From the NCBI GenBank assembly GCA_947476745.1, contig CANJRG010000013.1, forward strand, positions 1 through 64,000: a stretch of 64,000 bases of DNA, in the 5' to 3' direction. Position numbers and translations under genes: made by a program. The DNA is from Acidimicrobiia bacterium. GTDB taxonomy: Bacteria > Actinomycetota > Acidimicrobiia > Acidimicrobiales > CAIXPF01. Of this stretch, positions 33,289-42,886 are shown in pieces; the first letter of the stretch is position 1, and each line of letters opens with the position of its first letter. The notes below the pieces were generated by a model. The model was not told the origin of the DNA, did no database searches, and saw only the letters and a list, made by a program, of their open reading frames with translations.

Positions 33289-34335
33289 ATGAGCAGCGCG
33301 CCCGCATCATCGCAACCGGAAGGCCTCGACGTCGCCAACATCGAGGCGTGGTACCGCGCCAACATCCCCGGCAGCGCAGGCCCGTTGCACTTCGACCGGC
33401 TCGCCGGCGGACACTCCAACCTCACCTACCGGGTGACCGACGCCAACGGCGCGGTCAGCGTGCTGCGACGGCCACCGACCGGCGAGCTGTTGCCGTCGGC
33501 CCATGACATGTTCCGCGAATACCGGATCATCACCGCCCTCGCCCCAACCCCGGTTCCCGTGGCACCGTCACTGGGCTTCTGCGACGACCTCTCGGTCACG
33601 GGCGGGCGCTTCTACGTCATGGGCTTCGTGGAGGGCAGGGTGTTGCACGAGACCACCGACGTGGAGGAGTTCCTGCCGCTCGCCACCCGTCGCCGGACCG
33701 GCGAGTCGCTGGTCGAGGTGGCCGCGGCGTTGCACCAGGTCGACGTCGACGCCGTCGGCCTCGGCGACCTCGGCAAGCGGGAGGACTACGTAGGACGGCA
33801 GCTGGCCCGCTGGTACCGCCAGTACCAGGCCTCCCGCGGCGCCACCCCGCTCATCGACTCGCTGCACGACGAGCTGGTCACGCTCCTGCCGGCCCAGCAG
33901 CGAGCCGCAGTGGTGCACGGCGATTACCGGATGGGCAACACCATCACCCGCCCCGACGGAACGGTGGCCGCGGTGCTCGACTGGGAGATCTCGACCCTCG
34001 GCGACCCGCTGGCCGATCTCGGCTACCTGTTGGCCATGTGGCCCGAGGAGGGCGAGACCTTCGCCACCACGGCGACCTCACCGTCATCGCTGCCGGGCTT
34101 CCCCACCCGGGCTGAGATGCTCGCCCGCTACGCGGCGCACAGCGACCTCGACCTGTCCGACATCGACGTCTACGTGGCGTTCTCCTACTGGAAGGTGGCC
34201 TGCATCAACCAGGGGGTGTGGGACCGCTACGACGCCGGCCAGAAAGCCTCCGACGGCGTCGACGTCCCAGCGATCCGGGCCTCGGTCGACCTGCTGGCCG
34301 AGCTGGCCGACGCCGCGCTGCGCACCGCCCACTGA
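33289..34335 (+). CDS. Phosphotransferase-family (APH-like) protein
   Basis: A 348-residue kinase-fold protein of the aminoglycoside phosphotransferase family, of the type often linked to acyl-CoA dehydrogenases (ACAD10/11-like). HFDRLAGGHSNLTYRVTDANG is the nucleotide-binding loop, AVVHGDYRMGNTITRPDG the catalytic loop with Asp, and VLDWEISTLGDPLADLGYL the metal-binding Asp motif. In this family the kinase domain phosphorylates hydroxylated acyl-CoA intermediates, so a role in hydroxy-acid catabolism is plausible. It is divergent from the Rieske gene with 112 bases between the starts. Confidence 0.9.
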   Translation: MSSAPASSQPEGLDVANIEAWYRANIPGSAGPLHFDRLAGGHSNLTYRVTDANGAVSVLRRPPTGELLPSAHDMFREYRIITALAPTPVPVAPSLGFCDDLSVTGGRFYVMGFVEGRVLHETTDVEEFLPLATRRRTGESLVEVAAALHQVDVDAVGLGDLGKREDYVGRQLARWYRQYQASRGATPLIDSLHDELVTLLPAQQRAAVVHGDYRMGNTITRPDGTVAAVLDWEISTLGDPLADLGYLLAMWPEEGETFATTATSPSSLPGFPTRAEMLARYAAHSDLDLSDIDVYVAFSYWKVACINQGVWDRYDAGQKASDGVDVPAIRASVDLLAELADAALRTAH

Positions 34336-34360
34336 ACGGACGGCGCGGGCTCGAAGGCTG

Positions 34361-34417
34361 ACCGACCCGGACCGGCCCGGACCGACCCGGACCGGCCCGG
34401 ACCGACCCGGACCGGCC
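34361..34417. repeat. 20-bp tandem repeat, about three copies
   Basis: ACCGACCCGGACCGGCCCGG is repeated almost three times between the end of the kinase-like gene and the convergent amidase gene. It is non-coding, and no terminator T-run follows. Confidence 0.9.
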
Positions 34418-34496
34418 GGCGAAACCGGGCTGGGCCGGATGCAGGCCGCGAACAAGCGGGGAACAGGCGGGGCGGGGCCGGGAACAGGCCGGGGGC

Positions 34497-35948
34497 TCAG
34501 CCGGCGAAGGCTGGCGGGGTCGGGCACGGCCCCACCAGTTCGGCCAGGGCAGTGGCGAAGGCCAGGGTCGTGTGGTCGTGCAGGTAGGGGCCGATGATCT
34601 GCACGCCGATCGGCATGGCTGATGCCGCGCCGATGCCCACCGGGATCACCGTGGCGGGCAGGTAGCACGCCCCGGCCGGCGCCATCCAGCGGTTCATCTC
34701 CCAGTACGACCGGGTCCCGGCCTGCGTGGTCACCGTCCGGGCCGACATCGGCTCGCTGTGGTCGTGGTGGAAGGCGACGCAGGGCATCACCGGAACCAGC
34801 AGCACGTCGGCCTGCTCGAAGAACTGCTCGAACCTACGACGCATCTGCAGACGGCTCTCGTTGTTGGACAGCCACTGCCGGTGCCGCATCGCGGTCTGCC
34901 GCTTGGTCACCGCCACGGGCCCAACGCCCTCGGCCGCGGCGAACTTCTCGAGCTCGGCGACGCTGTAGCCACCAGCGAGCGCGGCGTTCAGCAACCCGTA
35001 GAACCGCTCGGCCACCTTCGACAGGTCGAAGCCGGGCCGGGCCTCACGATCGACGGCACAACCGGCGGCGTCGAGACGGTCCGACAGACCGTGCAGTACG
35101 GCGGCCACCTCGGGGTCGAGCGGGCAGCTCGCATCGTCGAACCACGCCGCCACCCGGAACCGGGTCAGCTCACGCTGGCGCGGGGGCGGCAGCTCGAGCC
35201 GCCAGGCCGGGCTGTTCCAACGGTCGGGCCCGGTCATCACCGACAGGCCGAGCTCGAGGTCCTCCACGGTGCGGGCCATCGGGCCGGCCACCGCGAGATC
35301 GGCCTGGGTCAGCGAACCGGGAGGGCCGGGAATCTGCCCGTGGGCGGGCACGATGCCGTAGCTGGGCTTGTGGCCGTACACCCCGCTCATGTGCGCCGGC
35401 AAACGGATCGAGCCGCCGATGTCCGAGCCGAGCTCCAGCGGGGTGAACCGGGCGGCGAGCGCAGCGCCCGACCCGCCGGAAGATCCACCGGGGGTCCGCT
35501 CGAGGTCCCACGGGTTGTGGGTGGTGCCGAAGACCTCGTTGTAGCTCTGCATGTCCCCGGCGTAGATCGGCAGGTTGGTCTTGCCCCAGATGATCGCCCC
35601 GGCCCGGCGCAGACCGGCCACCGGCCAGGCGTCATCGGTGGGCACGTGGTCGGACAATTCGGGAGCACCCGACGTGGTGCGCATACCGGCGGTACTGAAG
35701 CTGTCCTTCACCGTCATCGGTACGCCGTGCAACGGACCGAGGTCCGTCTCACCCCGGGCGATGGCCGCATCAGCGGCCGCCGCGGCCGCCCTGGCGGCGT
35801 CGAGATCCCGGGTGACCACGCTGTTGATCGGCCCGTCGAGGCGGTCCACCCGGGCCACGGCATGTTCCAGTGCCTCCCGGCTGGAGACCTCGCCGGCGCG
35901 GATGGCGGCGGCCAGTGCCACCGCAGACAGCTCGTGCAACTCGGTCAT
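34497..35948 (-). CDS. Amidase, amidase-signature family
   Basis: A 483-residue amidase. The Ser-cisSer-Lys triad can be placed: Lys in HGVPMTVKDSF (about residue 82), the cis-Ser in PGGSSGGSGAALAA and the nucleophile Ser in GSDIGGSIRLPAHMSG (about 155-180). The start MTELHELSAVALAAAIRAGEVSSREALEHA is typical of the family. It should hydrolyse a carboxylic amide to acid and ammonia; the substrate is unknown. It is cytoplasmic with no signal peptide. GatA is unlikely because no gatB or gatC is adjacent and the C-terminus differs from the glutaminase subunits. Confidence 0.93.
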   Translation of the reverse strand: MTELHELSAVALAAAIRAGEVSSREALEHAVARVDRLDGPINSVVTRDLDAARAAAAAADAAIARGETDLGPLHGVPMTVKDSFSTAGMRTTSGAPELSDHVPTDDAWPVAGLRRAGAIIWGKTNLPIYAGDMQSYNEVFGTTHNPWDLERTPGGSSGGSGAALAARFTPLELGSDIGGSIRLPAHMSGVYGHKPSYGIVPAHGQIPGPPGSLTQADLAVAGPMARTVEDLELGLSVMTGPDRWNSPAWRLELPPPRQRELTRFRVAAWFDDASCPLDPEVAAVLHGLSDRLDAAGCAVDREARPGFDLSKVAERFYGLLNAALAGGYSVAELEKFAAAEGVGPVAVTKRQTAMRHRQWLSNNESRLQMRRRFEQFFEQADVLLVPVMPCVAFHHDHSEPMSARTVTTQAGTRSYWEMNRWMAPAGACYLPATVIPVGIGAASAMPIGVQIIGPYLHDHTTLAFATALAELVGPCPTPPAFAG

Positions 35949-36139
35949 GGATGCCTCCTCGGTTCGGTCGCCTGGGCGCAGGCCGCTGCCGTCGTCTCCG
36001 TCTGTCTAGCCGCGGCGGACCGTCGACGGCCGCCGAACTGCTCGCCGCCGAGCGACCGGGCCGGGTTTCGATCCTGCTCGCCGACCGCGACCGCCACCGC
36101 CGGCGTCACCTTTCAGCTCGACCGTTCACCGGCGGGCCT

Positions 36140-37354
36140 TCAGCGGCGCCCGTCGATCACGACCGGCAGATGCCGGGGCCCGCGAACCTGTCCGCCGGCC
36201 CAGGTGACCGCATCGGGGTCCGCGAGATGGAACCGCGGGATGCGCTCCAGCCACACCCGCAGCGCCGTGACCATCTCCATGCGGGCCAGGTTCGACCCGG
36301 CGCAGCGATGCACGCCCGAGCCGAACGCGATGTGCCGGTTGTGAGCACGGTCGATGACGACCTCGTCGGGCCGTTCGAACACCGCCGGGTCGCGGTTGGC
36401 GGCGGCGAAGGGCAGCAGGAGCCGGTCGCCCTGGTGCAGCGTCCGTCCTCCGAAGGTGGTCTCCTCGGTCACGATACGGGCCATGGTCACCGGCGAGTAG
36501 GCCCGCAACAGTTCCTCCACCGCCGTCGGGACCAGTTCCGGGTCCGCAACCAACCGGGCGGTGTCCTCGGGGTGTGCGGCGAGGTGCCACAGCGCCGATC
36601 CGATGGAGCTCCAGGTGGTGTCGATGCCGGCGATGAGCATCAGGCTGATGTTGGCCTCGACGATGTCGAGCCCGAGCGGCGCGCCCTCGATCTGCTGACC
36701 CAACAGCCACGAGATCAGGTCCGCTCCGGGATGCTCTCGGCGGTCGGCGATCTGCTCCGCGATGAACGCGTCGATCCGGGCCCTGCTTTCGTCGCGGGCC
36801 ACCGGGTCGGTGAGGCCGAACTCCAAGAAGCCCTGGACCCAGCTGACGAACTCGTCGGCCCGTTCCGGGTCGACGCCGAGGATGGCCGCGATGATCCGCG
36901 GTGGGAGCTGCCGGGCGTAGCCCGCCGCAGCGTCGACCTGGTCGGCATCGTCGAACGCGTCGATGAAGCGATGGCAGAGCTCCGCGGTGTGATCGGCGTA
37001 GCGGGCCACGGCCTGCGGCGTGAAGAACGGCAGGACGATCCGGCGTTCGGGCGCATGGTGTGGGGCGTCACTGCCGATGATCGACCGGCGCGGTTGCCCC
37101 TGCCGGCCGGGAACCGGGGGCATGGGAGCGACCAGGATCTGCTGGGAGCTGAACCGGGCGGTGTCGTGGGCGATGGTCTGAATGTCCTCGTAGCGGGTCG
37201 GCATCCACGAGCCACCCCAGCGCTCGGTCCGGGCCAGGGGGACCCCGTCGCGCAGCGCCGTCCAGATCGGGTACGGGTCCTGCACGAACGCCGGGTCGAA
37301 GATGTCGTAGTCGCTGGACCAGTCGCGGTCCGTACCTGATGCCCCCGCAGCCAT
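36140..37354 (-). CDS. Cytochrome P450
   Basis: A 404-residue soluble bacterial P450. The I-helix oxygen-binding motif is LIAGIDTTWSS (about 235-245), the ExxR motif is EELLRAYSP, and the haem loop is FGSGVHRCAGSNLARMEM with the axial Cys. AGIDTT replaces the common AGhETT: the acidic residue is Asp rather than Glu. ATG 37354 gives a standard length; the frame upstream is shared with the divergent metallo-hydrolase promoter. Needed ferredoxin and reductase are not adjacent. A role in oxidising fatty acids, terpenes or steroids is possible, but the sequence does not decide it. Confidence 0.93.
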   Translation of the reverse strand: MAAGASGTDRDWSSDYDIFDPAFVQDPYPIWTALRDGVPLARTERWGGSWMPTRYEDIQTIAHDTARFSSQQILVAPMPPVPGRQGQPRRSIIGSDAPHHAPERRIVLPFFTPQAVARYADHTAELCHRFIDAFDDADQVDAAAGYARQLPPRIIAAILGVDPERADEFVSWVQGFLEFGLTDPVARDESRARIDAFIAEQIADRREHPGADLISWLLGQQIEGAPLGLDIVEANISLMLIAGIDTTWSSIGSALWHLAAHPEDTARLVADPELVPTAVEELLRAYSPVTMARIVTEETTFGGRTLHQGDRLLLPFAAANRDPAVFERPDEVVIDRAHNRHIAFGSGVHRCAGSNLARMEMVTALRVWLERIPRFHLADPDAVTWAGGQVRGPRHLPVVIDGRR

Positions 37355-37424
37355 GTGCCCCCGTCCCTTCACCGTCCGCCGCACGCTCACTCTAGATGTG
37401 GGGTCGCCCCTAGAGTCCCCGGTC

Positions 37425-38276
37425 ATGAGACCCGCTTCACCGGGCGAATCGCACCGCCACCACGACGCCGTGCCGGCCCCACACCTCGAGGTCCTCGCTC
37501 CGGGTGTCGCGGTGTGGGTCGGCCAGGGCGGGTTCGGCCGGCCGAACGCCGCGGTCGTGATCGACCACGACGGGCTCACCGTGGTCGACACCCTGATGGT
37601 GGCCTCGCAATGGTCGCCGTTCGCCGCGGCGGTCGAGGCCATCGGACGCCCGGTGCGCCGGGTGGTACTCACCTCGTCGCACATCCCCTTCGTCGGGGGC
37701 ACGTCGTGCTTCTGGGCGGCCGGGTTCTACGGCACCGAGACGGCATCGGAACTACTCGACCTCCCACCCAACGTCGCCGGCTACCGGCGCCTGGTGCCTG
37801 CGCTGGCCCACGAGTTCGACGACGACCTGCGCACCCGGCCGATCTCCCACGTCGTGGACCGCGACGCCCTGCTCACCGACGCCGTCGTGGTCCGCATCAC
37901 CGGCGGGCAGTCGGCGGAGAACCTGGTGGTGGACCTTCCAGGGGCCGGGGTACTGCTCGCAGGGTCGATGGCCACGTTCGGTACCACGCCCCTGGCCTTC
38001 GACGGAGATCCCGGCCGATGGGCAGCCGAATTGTACGAGCTGGCGTCCGCCGAGCGCATCGTGGTGCCCGGCCACGGCCCGATAGGCGGATCGGCCGACC
38101 TGCTGATCCTGGCCGACTACCTCAGCGCCTGTGCGGCCGGGCACATCCCGTCGGGACCGTGGGACCGTTGGAGCGACCGTCATTTCGACTCGATCAATCT
38201 CGAACGTGCCGCCATGCTGGCCGACGGCGACCTACGGCTACCCCCGTCACTATTGGCGTTGCTCGGGTTGCGCTGA
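37425..38276 (+). CDS. Metallo-beta-lactamase-fold protein with degenerate metal site
   Basis: A 283-residue protein with the metallo-beta-lactamase fold: GVAVWVGQGGFGRPNAAVVIDHDGLTVVDTLM at the N-terminus, later GVLLAGSMATFGTTPLAFDG and IVVPGHGPIGGSADL. The metal motif expected after VVLTS reads SSHIPFVGG instead of HxHxDHxGG: only the second His remains, and Asp/His are Pro/Phe. The VPGHGPI His is kept. Zinc hydrolase activity is therefore doubtful; it may bind an acyl-CoA or other ligand. ATG 37425 gives the right length. It is divergent from the P450 with 70 bases between them, a possible shared promoter. Confidence 0.85.
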   Translation: MRPASPGESHRHHDAVPAPHLEVLAPGVAVWVGQGGFGRPNAAVVIDHDGLTVVDTLMVASQWSPFAAAVEAIGRPVRRVVLTSSHIPFVGGTSCFWAAGFYGTETASELLDLPPNVAGYRRLVPALAHEFDDDLRTRPISHVVDRDALLTDAVVVRITGGQSAENLVVDLPGAGVLLAGSMATFGTTPLAFDGDPGRWAAELYELASAERIVVPGHGPIGGSADLLILADYLSACAAGHIPSGPWDRWSDRHFDSINLERAAMLADGDLRLPPSLLALLGLR

Positions 38277-38315
38277 CCGGCGAGCCGACGCCGCCTCCTG
38301 GGCGAGCGGGCCCGG

Positions 38316-38795
38316 TCAGACCAGCTGGGCCTTGACCTGCACGAGGGCGTCGTCCTCGGACACGTCGAGAGCGAAGCTCAGCTCCGACACGAGGACCGAC
38401 TGGGCCTTCTGCAGCATCGACTTCTCGCCGGCGCTGAGCCCCTTGGCAGCTTCACGCAGGGCCAGGTTCCGCACGACCTCGGCGACCTGGTACACGTCGC
38501 CGGACTTGAGCTTCTCCTGGTGGTTCTTGAACCGGCGGCTCCAGTTGGCGGGCTCGCGCACGTCCTTCTTGGCCAGCAACTCGAAGAGATCCTCGACATC
38601 CTCCGTGGAGATCGGCAACCGCATGCCGACCTCTTCCGCCATGGCGGCCGGTACGGCGAGGGTCAGGTCCCCGTGTGCCATCTTGAGCACCAGGTACTCG
38701 CGGGTCTCCCCGAAGGCTTCCTTCGACTCGACCCGCTCGATGACCGCAGCACCGTGGTGGGGGTACACCACTCGATCCCCAGGCTTGAAGGTCAT
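38316..38795 (-). CDS. carD: CarD family RNA polymerase-binding regulator
   Basis: A 159-residue CarD protein. FKPGDRVVYPHHGAAVIERVESKE begins the RNA-polymerase-interacting Tudor-like domain that contacts the beta subunit, followed by LTLAVPAAMAEEVGMRLPIS. The helical C-terminal domain includes REPANWSRRFKNHQEKLKSGD, whose Trp wedges into the promoter minor groove. CarD stabilises open complexes and is essential in mycobacteria. ATG 38795 matches the family start (MTFKPGDRVVYP). It is convergent with the metallo-hydrolase-like gene; ispD/ispF, its common neighbours, are not present. Confidence 0.96.
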   Translation of the reverse strand: MTFKPGDRVVYPHHGAAVIERVESKEAFGETREYLVLKMAHGDLTLAVPAAMAEEVGMRLPISTEDVEDLFELLAKKDVREPANWSRRFKNHQEKLKSGDVYQVAEVVRNLALREAAKGLSAGEKSMLQKAQSVLVSELSFALDVSEDDALVQVKAQLV

Positions 38796-39013
38796 GGAAC
38801 TCCCGACAACTCGCGTTTGCCCGGCGTCACCGCCGACCGAACCAGCCACACATTCCCGGCGACAGAGCCGGGGTTCCGGCGAAGGACAGCCCGCGCCGAG
38901 AACACCATGGTAGAGGGTGTCGGCCGAACGTGTCCGATCAGCGTCGGGCGAACATTTGGGAATTCATCCGGCCGTACCGCCGTCGGGAGGCGGCACGACC
39001 GGACCGGCGGGCG

Positions 39014-39469
39014 TCAGGCGTAGGCGCGAAAGATGCACTCAGCGACGCAGCTGGGCTTGGCAGCGCCCTCCACCTCGTAGGTCAGCTCCAACGTGTACTG
39101 CACGCCGCCGGCGACGTCCTCGCAGTTCACCATCTTGGCGCCCATGTGCACCCGGGAGCCCACCGGAACCGGGGACATGAAGCGCACCTTGTTGGCGCCA
39201 TAGTTCACGCCCATCGAGATGCCCTTGAGGTGCAGTACCTCGCCCATCAGCACGGGGGTGAGCGACAAGGTGAGGTAGCCGTGGGCGATAGGCCCTCCGA
39301 AGGGACCGGCCTTGGACCGCTCCACATCGATGTGGATCCACTGGTGGTCGCCCGTCGCATCGGCGAAGAGGTTCACCTGCTCCTGGCTGACCGTGTGCCA
39401 CTCGGAGTACCCGAGGTGCTCCCCAACCTTCGTCTTCAGCTCGTCGAGACCGTTCACAACTGTTGCCAT
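39014..39469 (-). CDS. MaoC-like (R)-hydratase domain protein
   Basis: A 151-residue single hot-dog-fold hydratase. QVNLFADATGDHQWIHIDVERSKAGPFGGPIAHGYLTLSL contains the catalytic hydratase-2 motif (Asp in ATGD, His in QWIH) and the conserved GPIAHGY. It should hydrate enoyl-CoA to (R)-3-hydroxyacyl-CoA, or dehydrate in the reverse direction. The cytoplasmic protein is transcribed alone. ATG 39469 is chosen because the family starts MxxxxxGLDELK, and a short spacer precedes it. It is of the type often annotated near nodulation N-like proteins. Confidence 0.92.
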   Translation of the reverse strand: MATVVNGLDELKTKVGEHLGYSEWHTVSQEQVNLFADATGDHQWIHIDVERSKAGPFGGPIAHGYLTLSLTPVLMGEVLHLKGISMGVNYGANKVRFMSPVPVGSRVHMGAKMVNCEDVAGGVQYTLELTYEVEGAAKPSCVAECIFRAYA

Positions 39470-39771
39470 GCCGAACATCCTGCTGCGGCCGGACGGCCCC
39501 GGGAAAACCGGCCCGGGACCTGCGCCCTCGCGCAAGGACCGGCTCCCCCCGATGGGGGACGACCACGTCCCTTCCACCGGGGACCCGTGCCGGCTTTGTC
39601 GGCGAGGTCGCGACAGGGTCCGCGTCAGGGCCGATCGGCCTACCTAAGCTGGCGGATGCGCGGAGTGCACGTGGACGAGTCGCGGACCGACGACGGCCGG
39701 CACCCGAGCCCCTGCATGGCGCGTTCCACGACGGATCGACGGTTGACGCCCTCGGGCAAGGGGTGGCGCAG
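39470..39771. other. Intergenic region between divergent genes
   Basis: About 300 bases between the MaoC-like gene and the envelope-protein gene. Several short GC hairpins are visible (for example CCCCCC-GAT-GGGGG near 39546), but no promoter or gene could be assigned. Confidence 0.5.
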
Positions 39772-40659
39772 ATGGTGGTGATCAAGTACGCACTGGCGGG
39801 GCTGATGCTCCTGGCCGGACTCGTGGCGTACTCCCACCGTGAAGCGATCACCGAGGCGTACACGTGGAACCCCACCATCGAACGGCCGCTGATCGCCTCC
39901 TTCGACCCGAAAGCGGTCACGGACGCAGTCCGCCAGGATGCGCCCCAGGCCGGCCTGCGGGTTGCCGTCGCCCCCGACACCCGGGCGGCAAGTCTCCCCC
40001 TGCTGGCGACGTCCGCCACAACGGCCGCCCCCGTCGTCGGCGACGCGCGGCTCGACGGCGTGGTCCTCGGACCGGACGGCGCGCCGCTGCCCGGTGCCAC
40101 CGTCCGACTGGAGCGTCTTGTCGAGGACCGCACGGCCGCGCTCGACCTGATGACCGACGCCAGCGGCACGTTCAACGCCTCTGCGCTGGCCGGCGGGCGG
40201 TACCGGGTGCGGGCCTGGCGGGCCCCGACCTACACCCAGCAGTCCTCCGAGGTGCTGTTCCTCGCAGACGGCGAACGGCGCTCGCTGGTGCTGCCGACGG
40301 ATGCACCGAAACGACTCGACCTGTCGGTTCGGGCCACCCCCTCCCGGGTCGTCGTCGGCCAGACCGCGATGCTCGAGGTGAAGGCACTGGTCGATGTGAT
40401 CGACGCCAACGGCCAGATCACCAAGACGGGCTGGCCCAACGAGCTGGTGACCGCCAGCGGGTCCGGTGTACTGGGTGGCCAAGGTGGCCAGGCGGTGAGC
40501 AACGGAGCCGGGATCGTGGCCTTCGCCTTCCGCTGCACGCAGCCGGGAAGCGGCAGCTTCTCGGTCACCGCGGTGGTGGCGGCCGAGACGGTCGAGGTCA
40601 CCTGCGTCGCCGAGACGGTCGCCGGCGCAGCCAACGCCATTGCGACCGGGAGCCGCTGA
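39772..40659 (+). CDS. Membrane-anchored protein with carboxypeptidase-regulatory-like domain
   Basis: A 295-residue protein with an N-terminal signal anchor (VIKYALAGLMLLAGLVAYS). A beta-sandwich module follows: LDGVVLGPDGAPLPGATVRLERL, then SGTFNASALAGGRYRVRAWRAP, the pattern of carboxypeptidase-regulatory-like or Cna-B-like domains. A second, Ig-like part begins at LSVRATPSRVVVGQTAMLEVKALVD. It is extracytoplasmic, probably an adhesin-like or sensory wall protein. ATG 39772 follows a GGGGTGGCGCAG stretch. It lies one base upstream of the PBP gene start and is likely in one operon with it, suggesting a role in wall assembly. Confidence 0.75.
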   Translation: MVVIKYALAGLMLLAGLVAYSHREAITEAYTWNPTIERPLIASFDPKAVTDAVRQDAPQAGLRVAVAPDTRAASLPLLATSATTAAPVVGDARLDGVVLGPDGAPLPGATVRLERLVEDRTAALDLMTDASGTFNASALAGGRYRVRAWRAPTYTQQSSEVLFLADGERRSLVLPTDAPKRLDLSVRATPSRVVVGQTAMLEVKALVDVIDANGQITKTGWPNELVTASGSGVLGGQGGQAVSNGAGIVAFAFRCTQPGSGSFSVTAVVAAETVEVTCVAETVAGAANAIATGSR

Positions 40660-40660
40660 G

Positions 40661-42763
40661 ATGCTGCGCAGCGTCAGCAGCAGGGTCCAGCCGGGCCGAC
40701 GGCCCGCCAGGGCCTGGCGGGCCGTGCGCGGCGGCACGAAGACGCTGACGGTGTCGGTCATCTGCGTCGCCCTGCTGGTGCCGTTGTGTGCCGGGGTGGC
40801 GCTGGGCACCTTGCTCTTCGTCCGACTCCCGGGCAGCCTTCCCGAGCGCAAACCGGTGTTCGAGGCCCGCCCGAGCACGGTCTACGACGCCGCCGGCAAC
40901 GCCCTGGGCACCTTCAGCGACTTCGACCTGACCGTGCCGATGACGCCGGAGGATGTCCCCGACGTGCTCAAGAAGGCCGTAGTGGCGGCCGAGGATCAGC
41001 GCTTCTACCAGCACCGCGGCGTCGATCCGCAGGGCGTGGCCCGAGCCGCCTGGGTGAGCTACCAGGGTGGCGCCATCCTTCAGGGCGGGTCGACCATCAC
41101 CCAGCAGTACATCAAGAACGCCTACCTCACCTTCGACGTGCGCATCTCCCGGAAACTGCGCGAGGCGCTGCTGGCCACACAGCTCGAACGGCAGATGAGC
41201 AAGGACCAGATCCTGTTCAACTACCTGAACACCATCTACTTCGGCTCCGGGGCCTACGGGGCTGCTGCTGCCGCCCAGCGTTACTTCGGCAAACCGGTCA
41301 GCCAGCTCAGCCTGTCCGAGGCGGCGACGTTGGCCGGGGTCATCCCGGCCCCGACGGTGTGGTCCCCGCGGGTCGGTCTCGCCGACGCCGAGCAACGCCG
41401 CCGCATCGTGCTCGACACCATGGCCATGGTCGGCTTCATCACCCCGGCCGAGGCCGAGCAGGCCAAGGAACAGGTGCTCTGGCTGGCCACCGACGGTCCC
41501 GCCCCGGGTCCGGCCACCGTGGTGGTCCCACTGGCCGACGACGCGGTGTCGAACCCGTACTTCGTCGGGTGGGTCGAGCAGGACCTGCTGCGCAAGTACG
41601 GCGCCGAGGTGGTCTACCGCGGTGGCCTACGCATCGAGACCAGCCTGGACCCGTCGCTGCAACAGCTCGCCGAGGCCGCGGTGACCGAGCGGCTCAGCGG
41701 CTTCGACCCGTCGGTGGAGATGGCCATGGCGGTGGTGGAGCCCCGAACCGGCCTCGTCCGGGCCATGGTGGGCGGTCGTGACTACGCCGTCAGCCAGGTG
41801 AACCTGGCCACCGGCGGCTCGCTCGGCATGCAGCCGGGGTCCTCGTTCAAGCCGTTCACACTGGCCGCGGCGTTCGAGCACGGTTTCCAGCCCGACAGCG
41901 TGGTGCCGGCTCCGGCGCTGTACCGGGTTCCTGGTTGCGATGACGACGAGGGCTGCACGATCAAGAACTCGGAAGGTTCGGGCTACGGATCGGCCAGCCT
42001 GCGTACTGCCACCGCCAACTCGATCAACACCGCCTACGCCAACCTGGCCATGAGCGTGGGCATCCCCATCGTCGCCGAGATGGCCGGCCGGCTCGGGGTC
42101 GGGGCCATCGACCCCAAGGCCGACTACGGGCTGAGCCTGACGCTGGGTGCCTACGAGGTCTCGCCGCTCGACATGGCCGGGGCGTACAGCACCTTCGCCA
42201 ACCAGGGGGTACGCCAGCAACCCACCGGCATCGTCCGGGTCGTGGACAAGTCCGGCCGCGTGCTCGAGGACAACACAGCCAGGCCGGGGGCCCGGGTCCT
42301 CAGTTCCGCCGTGGCCACCAACGTCACCGACGTGCTGCGCGGGGTCTTGACCAGCGGCACCGGCCGCAACGCGGCGCTCGGCAAGCAGCCGGCGGCGGGC
42401 AAGACCGGCACGACGGACAATTACCACGACGCCTGGTTCGTGGGCTACACCCCCCAACTCGCCGCTGCCGTCTGGATGGGCCACCGCGACGAGGTGAGCA
42501 ACCTCGGCGGGGTGACGGGGGGCAGCTACCCCGCCCTGGCATGGAGTTCGTTCATGCGGCGGGCCCTCGCCGGCCAGCCGGTGGTCGAGTTCAGTCCGCC
42601 CGGCTCGTTGGTCGTCGTCCGCGACGCTCCCGGACCCGGCGTATCGGCCGGCCCGAACGGGGTGGGGGCCACCCGGACCACCGAGGACACCACCATCCGG
42701 CCCGCCGAGGCCGGAGCCCCGATCCAGACCCCCGCCAACTGTGGGGGGCCGTGCCGCCTGTGA
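40661..42763 (+). CDS. Class A penicillin-binding protein (transglycosylase/transpeptidase)
   Basis: A 700-residue bifunctional peptidoglycan synthase. After a short cytoplasmic tail and one membrane helix (about 30-55), the GT51 domain has EDQRFYQHRGVDPQG with its catalytic Glu, GGSTITQQYIKN, KLREALLATQLE and NYLNTIYFGSGAYG. The transpeptidase domain has SSFKPFTL (SxxK), TANSINTA (SxN) and AGKTGTTDNYHDAW (KTG). ATG 40661 overlaps nothing and is one base after the upstream stop. The pseudo-protease gene follows 123 bases later, so the three probably act together in wall synthesis. Confidence 0.95.
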   Translation: MLRSVSSRVQPGRRPARAWRAVRGGTKTLTVSVICVALLVPLCAGVALGTLLFVRLPGSLPERKPVFEARPSTVYDAAGNALGTFSDFDLTVPMTPEDVPDVLKKAVVAAEDQRFYQHRGVDPQGVARAAWVSYQGGAILQGGSTITQQYIKNAYLTFDVRISRKLREALLATQLERQMSKDQILFNYLNTIYFGSGAYGAAAAAQRYFGKPVSQLSLSEAATLAGVIPAPTVWSPRVGLADAEQRRRIVLDTMAMVGFITPAEAEQAKEQVLWLATDGPAPGPATVVVPLADDAVSNPYFVGWVEQDLLRKYGAEVVYRGGLRIETSLDPSLQQLAEAAVTERLSGFDPSVEMAMAVVEPRTGLVRAMVGGRDYAVSQVNLATGGSLGMQPGSSFKPFTLAAAFEHGFQPDSVVPAPALYRVPGCDDDEGCTIKNSEGSGYGSASLRTATANSINTAYANLAMSVGIPIVAEMAGRLGVGAIDPKADYGLSLTLGAYEVSPLDMAGAYSTFANQGVRQQPTGIVRVVDKSGRVLEDNTARPGARVLSSAVATNVTDVLRGVLTSGTGRNAALGKQPAAGKTGTTDNYHDAWFVGYTPQLAAAVWMGHRDEVSNLGGVTGGSYPALAWSSFMRRALAGQPVVEFSPPGSLVVVRDAPGPGVSAGPNGVGATRTTEDTTIRPAEAGAPIQTPANCGGPCRL

Positions 42764-42886
42764 ACCGCTCCACCACCTGCCAGCGCCGGCTGCACCCCGC
42801 GTCACCTCCCCGTGCACCGGGTTCCGATTCTCCCGCCTCGCCCGACCGGACCCACCGGCTCCACCTCCGAACCTGACAGGACCACC

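Noticed and set aside
42764-42886. tRNA-like T-arm (GGTTCCGATTCTCCC) suggesting selC
   Set aside because: The T-loop has an extra base and no acceptor, D or anticodon arms can be drawn around it.
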